The notes under the pieces were generated by a model. That model worked only from the letters and a program-made list of their open reading frames with translations. It was not told the origin of the DNA and made no database searches. A stretch of 64,000 bases of DNA from Streptoverticillium olivoreticuli subsp. olivoreticuli (lineage in GTDB: Bacteria > Actinomycetota > Actinomycetes > Streptomycetales > Streptomycetaceae). Position numbers and translations under genes: made by a program. This document shows, in pieces, positions 47,805 through 56,482 of this stretch (its first letter is position 1; every line of letters begins with the position of its first letter). The stretch is taken from assembly GCF_003391135.1 (NCBI RefSeq), contig NZ_CP031455.1, positions 4,061,001-4,125,000 on the forward strand, in the 5' to 3' direction.

Positions 47805-49130
47805 ATGAACAGGCCACCCCTGCCCCGCAGTACGGCCTACGCCGTACTCGCCGCACTGGCAGCCGTGGTGATTCTCGTCTCGACCGCGATATTCGTCGGC
47901 GTCGGCGGCCATGGCCAAAGCCCGGCGGCGAGGCCGCACGAGGCCCATGGCACGGCCGCCCCGGCCGCCTCCGGGGAGTGGGTCGGCTCCTGGTCCACCG
48001 CGCCGTCCGGCGCGGAACCGAACACCCGCCGGGGCTACCCCGGGCTGTCCATCCGCAATGTCGTGCACAACGGCGTCAGCGGCACGGCCGCCCGGATCCA
48101 GCTCTCCAACCTCTACGGCGCGCAGGCGCTGCCCGTCACCCACGCCTCCCTGGCCCTGGCCTCGGCGGGCGGCTCCCCCGCCGCCGTCCCGGGCAGCATG
48201 CGCAGACTGAGCTTCGGCGGGCAGCCGACGGCGACGATCCCGGCCGGGCAGACGCTGCTGAGCGACCCCGTGCAGCTGGCCGTGACCGCCGGGGCGGACC
48301 TGCTGGTCACCACGTACTCCCCGACGCCCTCGGGCCCGGTGACCTACCAGAACCAGTCGCGCCAGACCTCCTACGTCGCCCACGGCGACCAGGCCGAGGA
48401 CACGAGAGGCGCCGGCTACACCACCAAGTTCCAGGCCTGGCGCTATCTGACCGCCGTCGACGTCTGGTCCCAGGAAGCGCGTGGCGCGGTCGTCGCCTTC
48501 GGCGACTCGATCACCGTCGGCTACAACTCCACCCCCGGCGCCAACCACCGGTGGCCGGACCTCCTCGCCGCCCGGCTGCGCAGCGAGCCCGGCGCGCCCC
48601 GCTACAGCGTCCTCAACGAGGGCATCAGCGGCAACCGCGTCCTGCTGAGCAATTCGGGGCCGCCGCCCGCGAACAACCCCAGCGGTCTCGAACGCTTCGA
48701 CCGCGACGTGCTCGGCCGCGCGGGCGTCCGTGTCGTGGTCATGGCGCTCGGCGTCAACGACATCCTGCGCACGCCGCAGCAGAAGGATCCGGAGCGGATC
48801 GTGGCGGGCCTGCGGAAGCTGGTCGACCGGGCCCATGCGCGGGGGCTGCGCGTCGTCGGCGCGACGCTGACGCCGTTCGGCGGGCACAAGGGGGCCGTGG
48901 ACCTCCAGGAGGTCACCCGGCAGAGCGTCAACGAGGCGATCCGGTCGGGGCGGGTCTTCGACGCGGTGGTCGACTTCGACCGGGCGCTGCGGGATCCGGT
49001 GGATCCGGAGACGCTTCTTCCGGCGTATGACTCGGGGGATCATCTGCATCCGAATGACGCGGGGTATCGGGTGATGGCCGATGCGATCGATATCGAGGCG
49101 CTCAAGGGCGAGGCCGTGACAGCGCTCTGA
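47805..49130 (+). CDS. Secreted SGNH/GDSL-type esterase
   Basis: 441 aa. N-terminal signal-anchor (about 10-33, AVLAALAAVVILVSTAIFV). A beta-sandwich domain (about 55-220) begins GEWVGSWSTAPSGAEPN. The SGNH domain follows: GAVVAFGDSITVGYNSTPGA (nucleophile Ser), YSVLNEGISGNRVLL, VVVMALGVNDIL (GxND-like), and AYDSGDHLHPNDAGYRVMADAI (Asp-x2-His). This two-domain build is common in Streptomyces rhamnogalacturonan-acetylesterase-like enzymes. It probably removes acyl groups from plant or wall polysaccharides. Confidence 0.92.
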   Translation: MNRPPLPRSTAYAVLAALAAVVILVSTAIFVGVGGHGQSPAARPHEAHGTAAPAASGEWVGSWSTAPSGAEPNTRRGYPGLSIRNVVHNGVSGTAARIQLSNLYGAQALPVTHASLALASAGGSPAAVPGSMRRLSFGGQPTATIPAGQTLLSDPVQLAVTAGADLLVTTYSPTPSGPVTYQNQSRQTSYVAHGDQAEDTRGAGYTTKFQAWRYLTAVDVWSQEARGAVVAFGDSITVGYNSTPGANHRWPDLLAARLRSEPGAPRYSVLNEGISGNRVLLSNSGPPPANNPSGLERFDRDVLGRAGVRVVVMALGVNDILRTPQQKDPERIVAGLRKLVDRAHARGLRVVGATLTPFGGHKGAVDLQEVTRQSVNEAIRSGRVFDAVVDFDRALRDPVDPETLLPAYDSGDHLHPNDAGYRVMADAIDIEALKGEAVTAL

Positions 49131-49134
49131 GCGG

Positions 49135-49151
49135 CCGGGGCGCCGCCCCGG
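49135..49151 (+). terminator. Hairpin behind the GDSL esterase gene
   Basis: CCGGGGC and GCCCCGG pair around GCC, 5 bases after the stop codon. It is the first block of the dispersed intergenic repeat that follows, so repeat and terminator may be one thing. Confidence 0.6.
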
Positions 49152-49300
49152 ACCCCCGGTCGGGTGCGGCCCGGCGGGCTTTGTTCCCCTACCCCGCCCC
49201 TTCCCGAAACCGGGGCTCCGCCCCGGACCCCGAAGCACGCTCCGCGCGCTGTCCTCAACCTCCCCCAGCTACCGCTGGGAGGTGCCCCCACGGGCTGGAT
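49152..49300. repeat. Dispersed intergenic repeat that supplies the stop of the DUF1707 gene
   Basis: Blocks GGCTTTGTTCCCC, CCCGCCCCTTCCCG, CCGGGGCTCCGCCCCGG, ACCCCGAAGCACGC, GCGCGCTGTCCTCAACC and the palindrome CCCCCAGCTACCGCTGGGAG. The same blocks, inverted, stand at 1087-1142. The repeat crosses the 3' end of the gene at 49255-49890, whose last codons and TGA are repeat sequence. Confidence 0.8.
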
Positions 49301-49890
49301 TTCGCCTTGCGGGTGACGCCCACGCCGCCCCAGAGCGCGAAGCCCGTGATCCTCACCTTGGGCGAGCCGGGCGTGCCCGGGCCCGTCGCCCTGTCGCCGA
49401 AGCCGCCCATGACGCCGATGCCGGAGACCTCGACGTCCAGGTCCGGTGGTACGACGACGGCCATGCCGCCCATCAGCGCGAAGCACCGGATGACCACCTC
49501 GCGCTCCGCGAAACGGGCCTCGCGCAGGTCGATCCGGCCGCCGCCCCACATCGTGAACGCGGTGAAGCGCGGACCCACGGTCCACCGGCCCGCACGGTGG
49601 AAGCCGCCCCAGATGCCGACCGCCCCGGTGGACGTCGCGTTCCCGCCGATGCGCTCCGCCCAGCCGCCGTCCTGCCGGGCGGTGGCCGCGGGGGCGGATC
49701 CGGTCGCGGCCGGCAGGTCCCGTACGAGCGGCTCCAGCTCGGAGTGCGTACGGGCCTTGTAGGCGGCGTCCAGGCGCTGTTCGAACTCCTGCATGTCCAG
49801 CCGGCCCTCGGCCACGGCCTCGCGCAGGGCGTCGGCCACGCGGTCGCGCTCGGCGTCGGAGGCACGCATGTCGGGAAGTTCGCTCGTCAT
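49255..49890 (-). CDS. DUF1707 / LiaF-like cell-wall-stress protein
   Basis: 211 aa. The N-terminal DUF1707 domain reads MRASDAERDRVADALREAVAEGRLDMQEFEQRLDAAYKARTHSELEPLVRDLP. The C-terminal (about 95-190) is a LiaF/YvqF-type beta helix: FTAFTMWGGGRIDLREARFAEREVVIRCFALMGGMAVVVPPDLDVEVSG, FGDRATGPG. No membrane segment, unlike full LiaF. The last ~15 residues (GHLPAVAGGG) come from the intergenic repeat. Family members sense or signal envelope stress; no LiaRS pair is near. Confidence 0.9.
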   Translation of the reverse strand: MTSELPDMRASDAERDRVADALREAVAEGRLDMQEFEQRLDAAYKARTHSELEPLVRDLPAATGSAPAATARQDGGWAERIGGNATSTGAVGIWGGFHRAGRWTVGPRFTAFTMWGGGRIDLREARFAEREVVIRCFALMGGMAVVVPPDLDVEVSGIGVMGGFGDRATGPGTPGSPKVRITGFALWGGVGVTRKAKSSPWGHLPAVAGGG

Positions 49891-49930
49891 GCGAACAGGT
49901 TAACGAGGCTTCGGCGCGGCGCCATGGCCG

Positions 49931-50893
49931 TCACACGCCCCGCTCCGCGTACATCTTGGCGATCACGTCCTCGATGTCCGGTTCCCTTATCGAGAGGTCG
50001 ACCAGCGGATAGCGTTCCGCCACCGCCGCCACGATCGGGGCCGCGCTGTGGTCCGCGGGGAAGGTCAGCCACTGGCGGGGGCCCGCGACCTTGACCGTGC
50101 GGGCGCCGGGTGCGTCCTCGATCGGCGGGAGCTCGCGTTCCAGGTCGACCACGAGCGTGCGTTCGCCGCCGCCCGTCGCGTGCAGGCCGCTCAGCCCGCC
50201 GTCGTAGACGAGGCGGCCGTGGTCGATGACCATCACCCGCTTGCACAGCTGCTCGATGTCGGTGAGGTCGTGCGTGGTGAGCAGCACCGTCGTGCCGCGT
50301 TCGGCGTTGATCTCGCGGAGGAACTGCCGGACCTTCGCCTTGCTGACGACGTCCAGGCCGATCGTCGGTTCGTCGAGATAGAGCACCTCGGGGTCGTGCA
50401 GCAGCGCCGCCGCGATGTCACCGCGCATCCGCTGGCCGAGGGAGAGCTGGCGTACGGGGACGTCGAGCAGCTCGCCGAGGTCGAGGAGTTCGACGCAGCG
50501 GTCGAGGTTGGCGCGGTAACGGCCGTCAGGGATGCGGTACATGCGGCGCACCAGTCCGTACGAGTCCCGCAGCGGAAGGTCCCACCACAGGGTGGTGCGC
50601 TGGCCGAAGACCACGCCGATGCGGTGCGCCAGCTTCGTGCGCTCGCGGGAGGGGTCGATGCCCGCGACGCGCAGCCGGCCGCCGCTGGGCGTCAGGATGC
50701 CCGTGAGCATCTTGATGGTGGTGGACTTCCCGGCGCCGTTGGGGCCGATGTAGCCGACCATCCCGCCGCGCGGGACGGAGAAGCTGATGCCGTCCACGGC
50801 CCGCACCCGGTGCCGCTCGCGGCGCAGGAAACCGGCCTTCCGGCGTACGTCGAACACCTTCTCCACGCCGTCGAGTTCGATGAAACCGTCCAC
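49931..50893 (-). CDS. ABC exporter ATP-binding protein
   Basis: 320 aa. Walker A GYIGPNGAGKSTTIKML (about 48-64), Q-loop GVVFGQRTTLWWDLP, signature QLSLGQRMRGDIAAALL, Walker B VLYLDEPTIGLD, H-loop LLTTHDLTDIE. A C-terminal ~85 residues after the core is typical of the ABC-2 type family with two permeases (DUF990/ABC-2_4, as in EcsA/NatA-like exporters). Downstream of two permease genes on the same strand (11 nt gap). Substrate unknown. Confidence 0.93.
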   Translation of the reverse strand: MDGFIELDGVEKVFDVRRKAGFLRRERHRVRAVDGISFSVPRGGMVGYIGPNGAGKSTTIKMLTGILTPSGGRLRVAGIDPSRERTKLAHRIGVVFGQRTTLWWDLPLRDSYGLVRRMYRIPDGRYRANLDRCVELLDLGELLDVPVRQLSLGQRMRGDIAAALLHDPEVLYLDEPTIGLDVVSKAKVRQFLREINAERGTTVLLTTHDLTDIEQLCKRVMVIDHGRLVYDGGLSGLHATGGGERTLVVDLERELPPIEDAPGARTVKVAGPRQWLTFPADHSAAPIVAAVAERYPLVDLSIREPDIEDVIAKMYAERGV

Positions 50894-50903
50894 TGTCCGC
50901 CTC

Positions 50904-51725
50904 TCAGCTCCCCGTGCTCCGATAGCTCCGCAGCCCCACCCGCCACAGCAGGCCCGCGCCCGTGAGCATGAGGAGCGCGACGAAGGGTCCGCAGAAGTCG
51001 ACCCAGCCCGGCAGGCCCAGGGGGTTGTCGCGACCCAGGAGGCGCAGCGCGGGCAGCCAGTTGACGAAGGCCAGGGGGACGACGAAGGTCACGCCGCGCA
51101 CCAGCTCCGTCGCGAAGACGGTGGGCGGGTACTGGAGCAGGGTGGACCCGCCGTAGGTGAAGGAGTTCTGCACCTCCGCCGCCTCCGTCGCCCAGAACTG
51201 GAACGCCGCGCCCGCGATGAAGACGGACGCGAAGATGGCCGCCCCGCTGACCACCATCACCACGGTGAACAGGCCCTTGGGCAGCGTCCACGCGACGTCG
51301 ACGTGGGCCACCCCCCAGCCCAGGACCAGTGCGCCCTGGCCGATCCGCCCCAGCCTGCGCAGCGCGAAGCGGTCGGCGGCGACCTGTGCGAGGACCGGCA
51401 CCGGGCGCACCAGCAGCGTGTCGAACGTGCCGTCCCGCACCCGCCGCCCGATCCGGTCCATGCTGCCGAGCGTCAGATCGGCGAGGCCGAGGGAGCAGCT
51501 GGTCGCCCCGTACAACAGCGCGACCTCCGCGAGGGAGAAGCCGCCGAGCGCGTCGATGTGGGAGAACATCAGCAGGATGGCGACGAAGTCGAGGCCGCTG
51601 GCCGCGAAGTTGCCGATCGTCGTCATCGCGAACGACGCGCGGTAGGCCATCGTGGAGCGCACCCACATCGCGACGACGAGCGCGTACCCCCGCAGCCCCG
51701 CCGCGACGGGGAACCGGTCAGCCAC
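50904..51725 (-). CDS. ABC-2-type permease (second)
   Basis: 273 aa from a GTG at 51725 (VADRFPVAAG). Six membrane helices, with the ABC-2 feature FAMTTIGNFAASGLDFVAILLMFSHIDALGGFSLAEVALLYG, RRVRDGTFDTLLVRPVPVLAQV (coupling-helix region) and GGSTLLQYPPTVFATELVRGVTFVVPLAFVNWLPALRLLG. The DGTFDTLLVRP motif is shared with the first permease in form (SGDIAVDLYRP). It overlaps that gene by 8 nt. Confidence 0.92.
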   Translation of the reverse strand: MADRFPVAAGLRGYALVVAMWVRSTMAYRASFAMTTIGNFAASGLDFVAILLMFSHIDALGGFSLAEVALLYGATSCSLGLADLTLGSMDRIGRRVRDGTFDTLLVRPVPVLAQVAADRFALRRLGRIGQGALVLGWGVAHVDVAWTLPKGLFTVVMVVSGAAIFASVFIAGAAFQFWATEAAEVQNSFTYGGSTLLQYPPTVFATELVRGVTFVVPLAFVNWLPALRLLGRDNPLGLPGWVDFCGPFVALLMLTGAGLLWRVGLRSYRSTGS

Positions 51726-52518
51726 CCTGGACCACCACCTTGGTGGTCGCCAGGGACTGCACGACGCGCCCCGCGGCCAGCAGGAGCACCGCCCAGCCCG
51801 CCTGGAAGGCGAGCGCGCGGGCCAGCCCGGCACCCGTGTGCAGGCCGAGCAGGACGTCGGCCGGGACCTGGAGCATCGCCGCCCACGGCAGCAGCCGCAC
51901 GGTCGCGCCGAACGGGCCGGGGAAGACCGTCAGGGGCAGCAGCATCCCGGAGAAGAACATGCCCATCAGCCCGCTGACCATGTTGACCCCGGCCCCGTCG
52001 AGCAGCCAGAAGGCGCACAGCCCGATCAGGAAGCGCAAGCCGAAGCCGACGGCGAAGCCGAGGAGGCAGGAGAGCAGGAAGGCGAGCCAGACCAGGGGGT
52101 CGGCGGGCAGGGCCAGTTCGAAACAGAGTGCGCCGACGGCGAGGGGCACGACCCCGCGGCCGAGCAGCTGGAAGAGCGCCCGCCCGAGGTCGGCGGCGAA
52201 CCACCACAGCTGGAGGTCGGCGGGGCGGTAGAGGTCGACCGCGATGTCGCCGGAGCGGATGCGCTCCTGGAGCTCCTCCTGGAAGCCGCCGCCGAGCAGC
52301 GCCATGGCGGCGAGCAGCCCCTGGCTGACCCAGACGAAGGTGAGGGCCTGCGCCTGGCCGTACCCGCCGAGATGGGGCCGTTCGTCCCACAGGGCGATGA
52401 ACGTATAGGCGATGACGAAGCCGAAGACGGTGTTGGTGAAGACACCGGCGGCGGTCGCGACGCGATAGGTCGCATACCGGCGGAATCCGCTCACCGCGAC
52501 AGCGGCATACAGCCGCAT
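51718..52518 (-). CDS. ABC-2-type permease (first)
   Basis: 266 aa from the ATG at 52518. Six helices: RVATAAGVFTNTVFGFVIAYTFIALW, ALTFVWVSQGLLAAMALLGGGF, RIRSGDIAVDLYRPADLQLWWFAADLGRAL (cytosolic coupling region), and later helices AVGALCFELAL, LLGFAVGFGLRFLIGLCAFWL. Together with 50904-51725 and the ATPase at 49931-50893 it forms a heterodimeric exporter encoded as one operon. Confidence 0.92.
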   Translation of the reverse strand: MRLYAAVAVSGFRRYATYRVATAAGVFTNTVFGFVIAYTFIALWDERPHLGGYGQAQALTFVWVSQGLLAAMALLGGGFQEELQERIRSGDIAVDLYRPADLQLWWFAADLGRALFQLLGRGVVPLAVGALCFELALPADPLVWLAFLLSCLLGFAVGFGLRFLIGLCAFWLLDGAGVNMVSGLMGMFFSGMLLPLTVFPGPFGATVRLLPWAAMLQVPADVLLGLHTGAGLARALAFQAGWAVLLLAAGRVVQSLATTKVVVQGG

Positions 52519-52802
52519 CCCAGGACACCTCCCGTCGTTGAACCTCGATAGTCCGCTGACCTCAAAGCGCTGGAGCCTATCCGCACGGATCGGCCGCCGA
52601 CCACGCATTTTTCACTCCTGGGAGTGGTCGGCCTGACCCGTTCGGCTCTTCAGTGCCGTCTCACGTGCGCTACGTCCCTCCGACTCGGAACGCATGATGC
52701 CAAAGTGTCCGACGGGGCGTACGACGCACAGCGAACCGCCCGACACAACACCGCTCACCGTGGCCTTACAACCCCGGGGGCGGCCGAGGAGTCCCTAAAG
52801 AC

Positions 52803-55109
52803 ATGAGCGACGAGCAGTCACAGCAGCAGCCGGACGGCGGTGATGAGCGCTCCCGGCCGGCGGGCCGGCCCCCGAACGGCGCCACCGGTCCCGGCCGTTC
52901 CGGCAGACCCCGCCGCCCCAGGCGCACCGGCTGGCGCAGGCTCCTGCCGACCTGGCGCATGGTCCTCGGCGGCTTCCTGCTGATCGTCCTGCTCGTCGCG
53001 GGCGGTCTCGTCGCCGGTTACATGCTGGTGAACATCCCCCCGGCCAACAAGGCGGCCACCGCCGAGAGCAATGTGTATCTCTACGCCGACGGCACCCAGT
53101 TGGCGCGCGACGGCGAGGTCAACCGCGAGAGCGTGTCGCTGAGCCGGGTCCCCAAGGTCGTCCAGCACGCCGTGCTCGCCGCCGAGGACCGCGACTTCTA
53201 CTCCGAGTCCGCCGTCAACCCCGAGGCCATGCTGCGCGCCGCGTGGAACACCGTGACCGGCAAGGGCAAGCAGTCCGGCTCCACCATCACCCAGCAGTAC
53301 GTCAAGAACTACTACCTGGGCCAGGAGCAGACCGTCAGCCGCAAGGTGAAGGAGTTCTTCATCGCGATCAAGCTCGACCGCGAGGAGAGCAAGGACGAGA
53401 TCCTCGAAGGCTATTTGAACACCAGCTACTTCGGGCGCAACGCCTACGGCATCCAGGCCGCCGCCCAGGCGTACTACGCCAAGGACTCCGACAAGCTCGA
53501 CGCCGCCGAGGGCGCCTATCTGGCGACGCTCCTCAACGCGCCCAGCGCCTACGACGTCGGCGCGCACCCCGAGAACAAGCCCCGGGCCACGGCCCGCTGG
53601 AACTACGTCCTCGACGGCATGGTCAAGAAGAAGTGGCTCGACGCGGCCGAGCGCGCCACCATGCAGTTCCCCTCCCCCGGCAAGTCCAGGCCACGGCTGG
53701 GCATGTCCGGGCAGCGCGGCTATCTCGTCGAGGCGGTCAAGGACTATCTGACCACCGACAACAAGATCGTCGACGAGCAGACGCTGGCCCGCGGCGGTTA
53801 TCGCATCACCACGACGATCGACAAGAAGAAGCAGGACGCCTTCGTCACCGCCGTGCAGAAGCAGCTGATGGACGACCTCAGCGAGGACCGCCAGGTCGAC
53901 CGCTACGTCCGCGCGGGCGGCGCCTCCATCGACCCCTCGACCGGCCGGGTCGTCGCCCTCTACGGCGGCATCGACTACACCAAGCAGTACGTCAACAACG
54001 CCACCCGCCGCGACTATCAAGTGGGCTCCACCTTCAAGCCCTTCGTCTTCACCTCGGCCGTCGAGAACGACTCCACGACGCAGGACGGCCGCGCGATCAC
54101 CCCGAACACGGTCTACGACGGCACCAACAAGCGCCCCGTGCAAGGGCGGAACGGCCCCGTCGGCTACGCGCCCGCCAACGAGGACGACAAGTCGTACGGA
54201 CAGATCACCGTCACCAAGGCCACCGACCTCTCCGTCAACGCCGTCTACGCCCAGATGGCCCAGGACGTCGGCCCCGGCAAGGTCAAGGACACCGCCATCG
54301 CCCTGGGCGTCCCGGCCAAGACCCCCGAGCTGACCGCCTACCCCTCCATCGCGCTGGGCGTGGCCACCGCCAGCGTCCTCGACATGGCCCAGGCGTACGC
54401 GACCCTCGCCAACCACGGCCGGCACGGCCCGTACACCCTGGTCGACAAGGTCACCAAGGGCGGCGAGAACGTCGAGCTGCCCGGCAAGGAACCCAAGCGC
54501 GCCGTCACCCGCAACGCCGCCGACACCACCACCGCCGTCCTCAAGAGCGTCGTCGACAACGGCACCGGCTCCACCGCACAGGCCGCCGGACGGCCCGCGG
54601 CCGGCAAGACGGGCACCGCGGAGGAGGACAAGGCCGCCTGGTTCGCGGGCTACACCCCCGACCTGGCCACCGTCGTCGCGGTCATGGGCCAGGACTCCGA
54701 CACCGGCAGCCAGAAGTCGCTGTACGGAGCGACCGGGCTGCCCCGTATCAACGGCGGCGGCGCGCCCGCGGACATCTGGGCCGCCTACACCGAGGTCGCG
54801 CTGGAGGGCACCGCCGTCAAGGACTTCGACCTCCAGACGGCCGGCGGCGGCCCCGAACCCTCCCTGGAGCCGCCCACGACGTCGGCACCGCCGGAGACCA
54901 GCGCGCCGCCCACGGCGTCCGCGCCGCCCAGCAACTTCCCGCCGCGGACCTCGGCACCGCCGCGCCCGCCGACCGGGCCGCCGACGCTGCCGGGGCCGCC
55001 GACCGGGCTCCCGACCCTGCCGCCCTTCACGCTCTTCCCCAACGAGCCGAAGGACGCGGGGCGCGGCGGGCACGGCGGCGAACGGGACTCGCTGCTGGGC
55101 GAATACTGA
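52803..55109 (+). CDS. Class A penicillin-binding protein (GT51 + transpeptidase)
   Basis: 768 aa with GAGGAG before the ATG. Cytosolic basic N-terminus, one membrane helix (about 58-80, MVLGGFLLIVLLVAGGLVAGYML). GT51 domain: HAVLAAEDRDFYSESAVNPEAMLRAAW (catalytic Glu), GKQSGSTITQQYVKNYYL, FIAIKLDREESKDEILEGYLNTSYFGRNAYGIQAAAQAYY. Transpeptidase: VGSTFKPFVFT (SxxK), SVNAVYAQM (SxN), GKTGTAEEDKAAWFAGY (KTG). The last ~85 residues are Pro/Ser/Thr-rich (TSAPPETSAPPTASAPP). It builds peptidoglycan. Confidence 0.95.
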   Translation: MSDEQSQQQPDGGDERSRPAGRPPNGATGPGRSGRPRRPRRTGWRRLLPTWRMVLGGFLLIVLLVAGGLVAGYMLVNIPPANKAATAESNVYLYADGTQLARDGEVNRESVSLSRVPKVVQHAVLAAEDRDFYSESAVNPEAMLRAAWNTVTGKGKQSGSTITQQYVKNYYLGQEQTVSRKVKEFFIAIKLDREESKDEILEGYLNTSYFGRNAYGIQAAAQAYYAKDSDKLDAAEGAYLATLLNAPSAYDVGAHPENKPRATARWNYVLDGMVKKKWLDAAERATMQFPSPGKSRPRLGMSGQRGYLVEAVKDYLTTDNKIVDEQTLARGGYRITTTIDKKKQDAFVTAVQKQLMDDLSEDRQVDRYVRAGGASIDPSTGRVVALYGGIDYTKQYVNNATRRDYQVGSTFKPFVFTSAVENDSTTQDGRAITPNTVYDGTNKRPVQGRNGPVGYAPANEDDKSYGQITVTKATDLSVNAVYAQMAQDVGPGKVKDTAIALGVPAKTPELTAYPSIALGVATASVLDMAQAYATLANHGRHGPYTLVDKVTKGGENVELPGKEPKRAVTRNAADTTTAVLKSVVDNGTGSTAQAAGRPAAGKTGTAEEDKAAWFAGYTPDLATVVAVMGQDSDTGSQKSLYGATGLPRINGGGAPADIWAAYTEVALEGTAVKDFDLQTAGGGPEPSLEPPTTSAPPETSAPPTASAPPSNFPPRTSAPPRPPTGPPTLPGPPTGLPTLPPFTLFPNEPKDAGRGGHGGERDSLLGEY

Positions 55110-55130
55110 CTCCTGGCGGCACCGGGCCGG

Positions 55131-55451
55131 TCAGTGGCCCGAGGTCGCCTTGAGGCCCACCACGGCCACCAGCAGCAGCACGACGAAGAAGATCCGCGCG
55201 GCGGTCGCCGGTTCGCCCAGCACCGCCATGCCGAACACCGCCGCGCCGGCCGCGCCGATGCCGACCCACACGCCGTAGGCCGTACCGATGGGCAGCGAGC
55301 GCGCGGCCTGCGCGAGCAGCAGCATGCTCGCGGCGATACCCGCGACGGTGAACACGCTCGGCCAGAGCCTGGTGAACCCGTCGGTGTACTTCATACCGAT
55401 CGACCAGGCGACCTCGAGCAGACCCGCGACAGCGAGCAGGACCCATGCCAT
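55131..55451 (-). CDS. gdx: Gdx/SugE-type small multidrug resistance exporter (guanidinium)
   Basis: 106 aa, four helices. The N-terminus MAWVLLAVAGLLEVAWSIGMKYTDGFTRLWPS has the conserved membrane Glu in LLEVAW and the WSIGMKYTDGF signature of SugE/Gdx, not of EmrE. SLPIGTAYGVWVGIGAAGAAVFGMAVLGE is the second family block. Gdx proteins export guanidinium in exchange for protons. The guanidine-III-like riboswitch upstream (55485-55525) supports this substrate. Confidence 0.95.
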   Translation of the reverse strand: MAWVLLAVAGLLEVAWSIGMKYTDGFTRLWPSVFTVAGIAASMLLLAQAARSLPIGTAYGVWVGIGAAGAAVFGMAVLGEPATAARIFFVVLLLVAVVGLKATSGH

Positions 55452-55484
55452 GACGGCACCTCCGTGGAAAGTTCCTACAGGGGT

Positions 55485-55525
55485 GCGTCGTCTTGTCCTT
55501 GCCCGGTACGGCGCGTCTCGTCGGG
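55485..55525 (-). promoter_or_regulatory. Guanidine-III (ykkC-III) riboswitch upstream of gdx
   Basis: On the minus strand the 41 bases include GACGAG, CGCGCCGTACC, GGG and AGGACAAGACG, ending CGC. They line up block by block with the ykkC-III aptamer consensus (GACGAGGTGCGCCGTACC, then GG, then AGGACAAGACGGCGC). The aptamer lies 33 bases before the gdx ATG, with the GGAGG ribosome-binding site between them. Guanidinium binding to this pseudoknot class promotes expression, probably by freeing the ribosome-binding site. Confidence 0.9.
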
Positions 55526-55589
55526 TTCTTCCGACGGTATCAAAAAGGAGGTGACCGGGACGGGTGCCCCGACGGCGGGGCCCCGTACG

Positions 55590-55931
55590 TCAGAGGTAGA
55601 GCCCCGTGGAGTCCTCGGAACCCTCCAGCCGCTCCGCGGCCACCGCGTGCAGATCCCGCTCGCGCATCAGCACATACGCCACGCCGCGGACCTCGACCTC
55701 GGCGCGGTCCTCCGGGTCGTAGAGCACCCGGTCGCCCGGCTCCACCGTGCGCACGCTCTGCCCGACCGCCACGACCTCCGCCCAGGCGAGCCGACGGCCC
55801 ACCGCCGCCGTCGCCGGGATGACGATGCCGCCGCTGGACCGGCGCTCGCCCTCCGGGATGTCGGTCCGGACCAGCACCCGGTCGTGGAGCATCCGGATGG
55901 GCAGCTTGTCGTGGGTGGTATGCGTACTCAC
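55590..55931 (-). CDS. GroES-like co-chaperonin family protein
   Basis: 113 aa from a GTG at 55931. The Cpn10 fold is seen in PIRMLHDRVLVRTDIPEGERRSSGGIVIPATAAVG, WAEVVAVGQSVRTVEPGDRVLYDPEDRAEVEVRGVAYVLMRERDLHAV. The mobile loop is short (ERRSSGGIVIP). It is a stand-alone copy with no groEL next to it, and the C-terminal tail (EGSEDSTGLYL) is longer than in GroES, so it may have a specialised role. Confidence 0.9.
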   Translation of the reverse strand: MSTHTTHDKLPIRMLHDRVLVRTDIPEGERRSSGGIVIPATAAVGRRLAWAEVVAVGQSVRTVEPGDRVLYDPEDRAEVEVRGVAYVLMRERDLHAVAAERLEGSEDSTGLYL

Positions 55932-55994
55932 GCCATGACCGTACCCGCCCGGGCCCGGCCCCGAGGCCGCGGGCCGCGGATCCGCCGGTGTGAC

Positions 55995-56315
55995 CTACGC
56001 CCGGCGGCGGCGCGAGGAGACCGTCAGCAGCCCGACCACGCCCACCGCGACCATCGCCACCGGCACGATCCGCTCCAGCCGGGGCGTGCCGTCCTCGGCG
56101 ACGAAACGGGACCGCACGTCCGAGACCAGCCGGTTCGCCGCCACGAAGGCGCGGCCCGCGGTGTGGTCCACCTTCGCGGCGACCTTGGCCTTCGCATCGC
56201 CCACGATCGTCCTCGGGTGCATGCGCACACCGATCTCGTCGAGCGTCACGGCGAGCTCGTTCCGCCTGCGGGCGATGTCCGCCTCGATCTGCGCAGGGGT
56301 CCTGGCATCCGACAC
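55995..56315 (-). CDS. DUF3618 protein
   Basis: 106 aa from a GTG at 56315. The DUF3618 hallmark is the N-terminal RTPAQIEADIARRRNELAVTLDEIGVRMHPRTIVGDAKAKV, followed by an amphipathic helix and one C-terminal membrane helix (IVPVAMVAVGVVGLLTVSS) with a basic RRRRA end. Function unknown; such proteins are usual in actinomycetes near envelope genes. Confidence 0.92.
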   Translation of the reverse strand: MSDARTPAQIEADIARRRNELAVTLDEIGVRMHPRTIVGDAKAKVAAKVDHTAGRAFVAANRLVSDVRSRFVAEDGTPRLERIVPVAMVAVGVVGLLTVSSRRRRA

Positions 56316-56482
56316 CGCGCTGCCTCCGTCGTCTCGAAAAGAGTGATGATGAGTGATGACGACAGTCTGTCAGCTCACCGGACCCCGTGCCCCACGGCAC
56401 CCCCGATCGGGGAGCTGACTAGTCTCGGGGACCGGACAGCCCACGCGGGGCACCCCGCGCGAACCCCGACGAGGAGACCCTC

